Part shown: positions 5,132 to 5,407 of the stretch, piece after piece
Numbering within the stretch: the first letter of the stretch is position 1
How the letters are laid out: every line of letters starts with the position of its first letter
The notes under the pieces: model-generated
What the model was told of the DNA's origin: nothing
What the model saw: only the letters and a program-made list of their open reading frames with translations
Databases searched by the model: none
NCBI GenBank assembly: GCA_947630385.1
Contig: CANRHG010000133.1
Coordinates: 1-5,407, forward strand
Direction: 5' to 3'
DNA length: 5,407 nucleotides
Source of the DNA: an uncultured Eubacteriaceae bacterium
GTDB taxonomy: Bacteria; Bacillota; Clostridia; Eubacteriales; Eubacteriaceae
Made by a program: the position numbers and the translations under genes

Positions 5132-5293
5132 CTATAATGTTTCTGTTTCTTTAACGTATTTAACAATTTCTTTTCTGAAAGCCTCTGATAAATCCCATAG
5201 CTGAATAAAGGTTTTATAATCCATTGTCTTTTTGTCTGAAGGGTCCTTTAAGGCTCGTTTAAGATATTTCTTATAAACTTGTTCAGGATTCAA
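5132..5293 (-). CDS. Small basic hypothetical protein (53 aa)
   Basis: No family recognised. The product starts MNPEQVYKKYLKRALKD and ends KEIVKYVKETETL; it is lysine-rich and predicted helical, without cysteines or a membrane segment. The TTG start at 5291-5293 is chosen because GAGAGG (5302-5307) lies 8 nt upstream and no ATG, GTG or other TTG is available in frame. Placement directly before a strong intrinsic terminator supports expression. It forms a transcription unit separate from the replication operon. The upstream 5294-5407 stretch is closed in all three minus-strand frames, so this appears to be the first or only gene of its unit. Its role is unknown. Confidence 0.6.
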   Translation of the reverse strand: MNPEQVYKKYLKRALKDPSDKKTMDYKTFIQLWDLSEAFRKEIVKYVKETETL

Positions 5294-5301
5294 TTTATTT
5301 A

Positions 5302-5307
5302 CCTCTC
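5302..5307 (-). promoter_or_regulatory. Ribosome binding site of the 53-aa gene
   Basis: GAGAGG on the minus strand, 8 nt before the TTG start. It decides the start, since no conventional start codon exists in this frame. Confidence 0.55.
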
Positions 5308-5407
5308 GTTTTTGTTTGTATTCTATAGCTTCGTTTACTTCAGGAATAGAAGGCGCTTAAATGTTATTGCTGGTTCTTCAGGTTTAATTACACTAACTAC
5401 AACTTAC

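Overview
The window is AT-rich, compact and almost entirely coded on the minus strand. It looks like the replication and maintenance module of a plasmid, phage-plasmid or similar mobile element from a low-GC Gram-positive host, most likely Firmicutes/Clostridia. The host guess rests on strong AAAGGAG/AAGGAG-type ribosome binding sites 7-11 nt from starts, frequent TTG starts, a sigmaA-type promoter and the general protein style. It is an inference. No ribosomal, metabolic or other chromosomal housekeeping gene is visible.

Reading along the minus strand (right to left): a 53-codon gene (5132-5293) ends at a clear intrinsic terminator (5107-5129). Next is a long untranslated or decayed stretch (4494-5131). 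It holds short repeats, palindromes and a good promoter (4692-4720) with an operator-like inverted repeat inside it. That promoter appears to drive an operon of a 103-aa helical protein (4182-4493), a gap with three successive inverted repeats (4102-4185), a 72-aa helical protein (3852-4070), a XerC/D-like tyrosine recombinase (2951-3865) and a 605-aa protein (1137-2954). The last three genes overlap, by 14 nt and by an ATGA. The 605-aa protein is probably the replication initiator.

Downstream of it lies a 447-bp gap (690-1136) with four tandem 21-bp repeats (iterons, 939-1022), an AT-rich segment with a 10-bp-period repeat (832-857) and GC-rich dyads (770-817). This has the layout of an iteron-controlled origin. 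Beyond it a TTG-started gene (1-689) encodes the zinc-finger N-terminus of a CHC2/DnaG-like primase and runs off the left edge.

In the working model, the 605-aa protein binds the iterons, the primase primes synthesis nearby, the recombinase resolves multimers or integrates the element, and the small helical proteins regulate or assist. Only the primase zinc finger and the recombinase are secure from motifs. The initiator and origin assignments are reasoned from architecture, and the small genes are unassigned.
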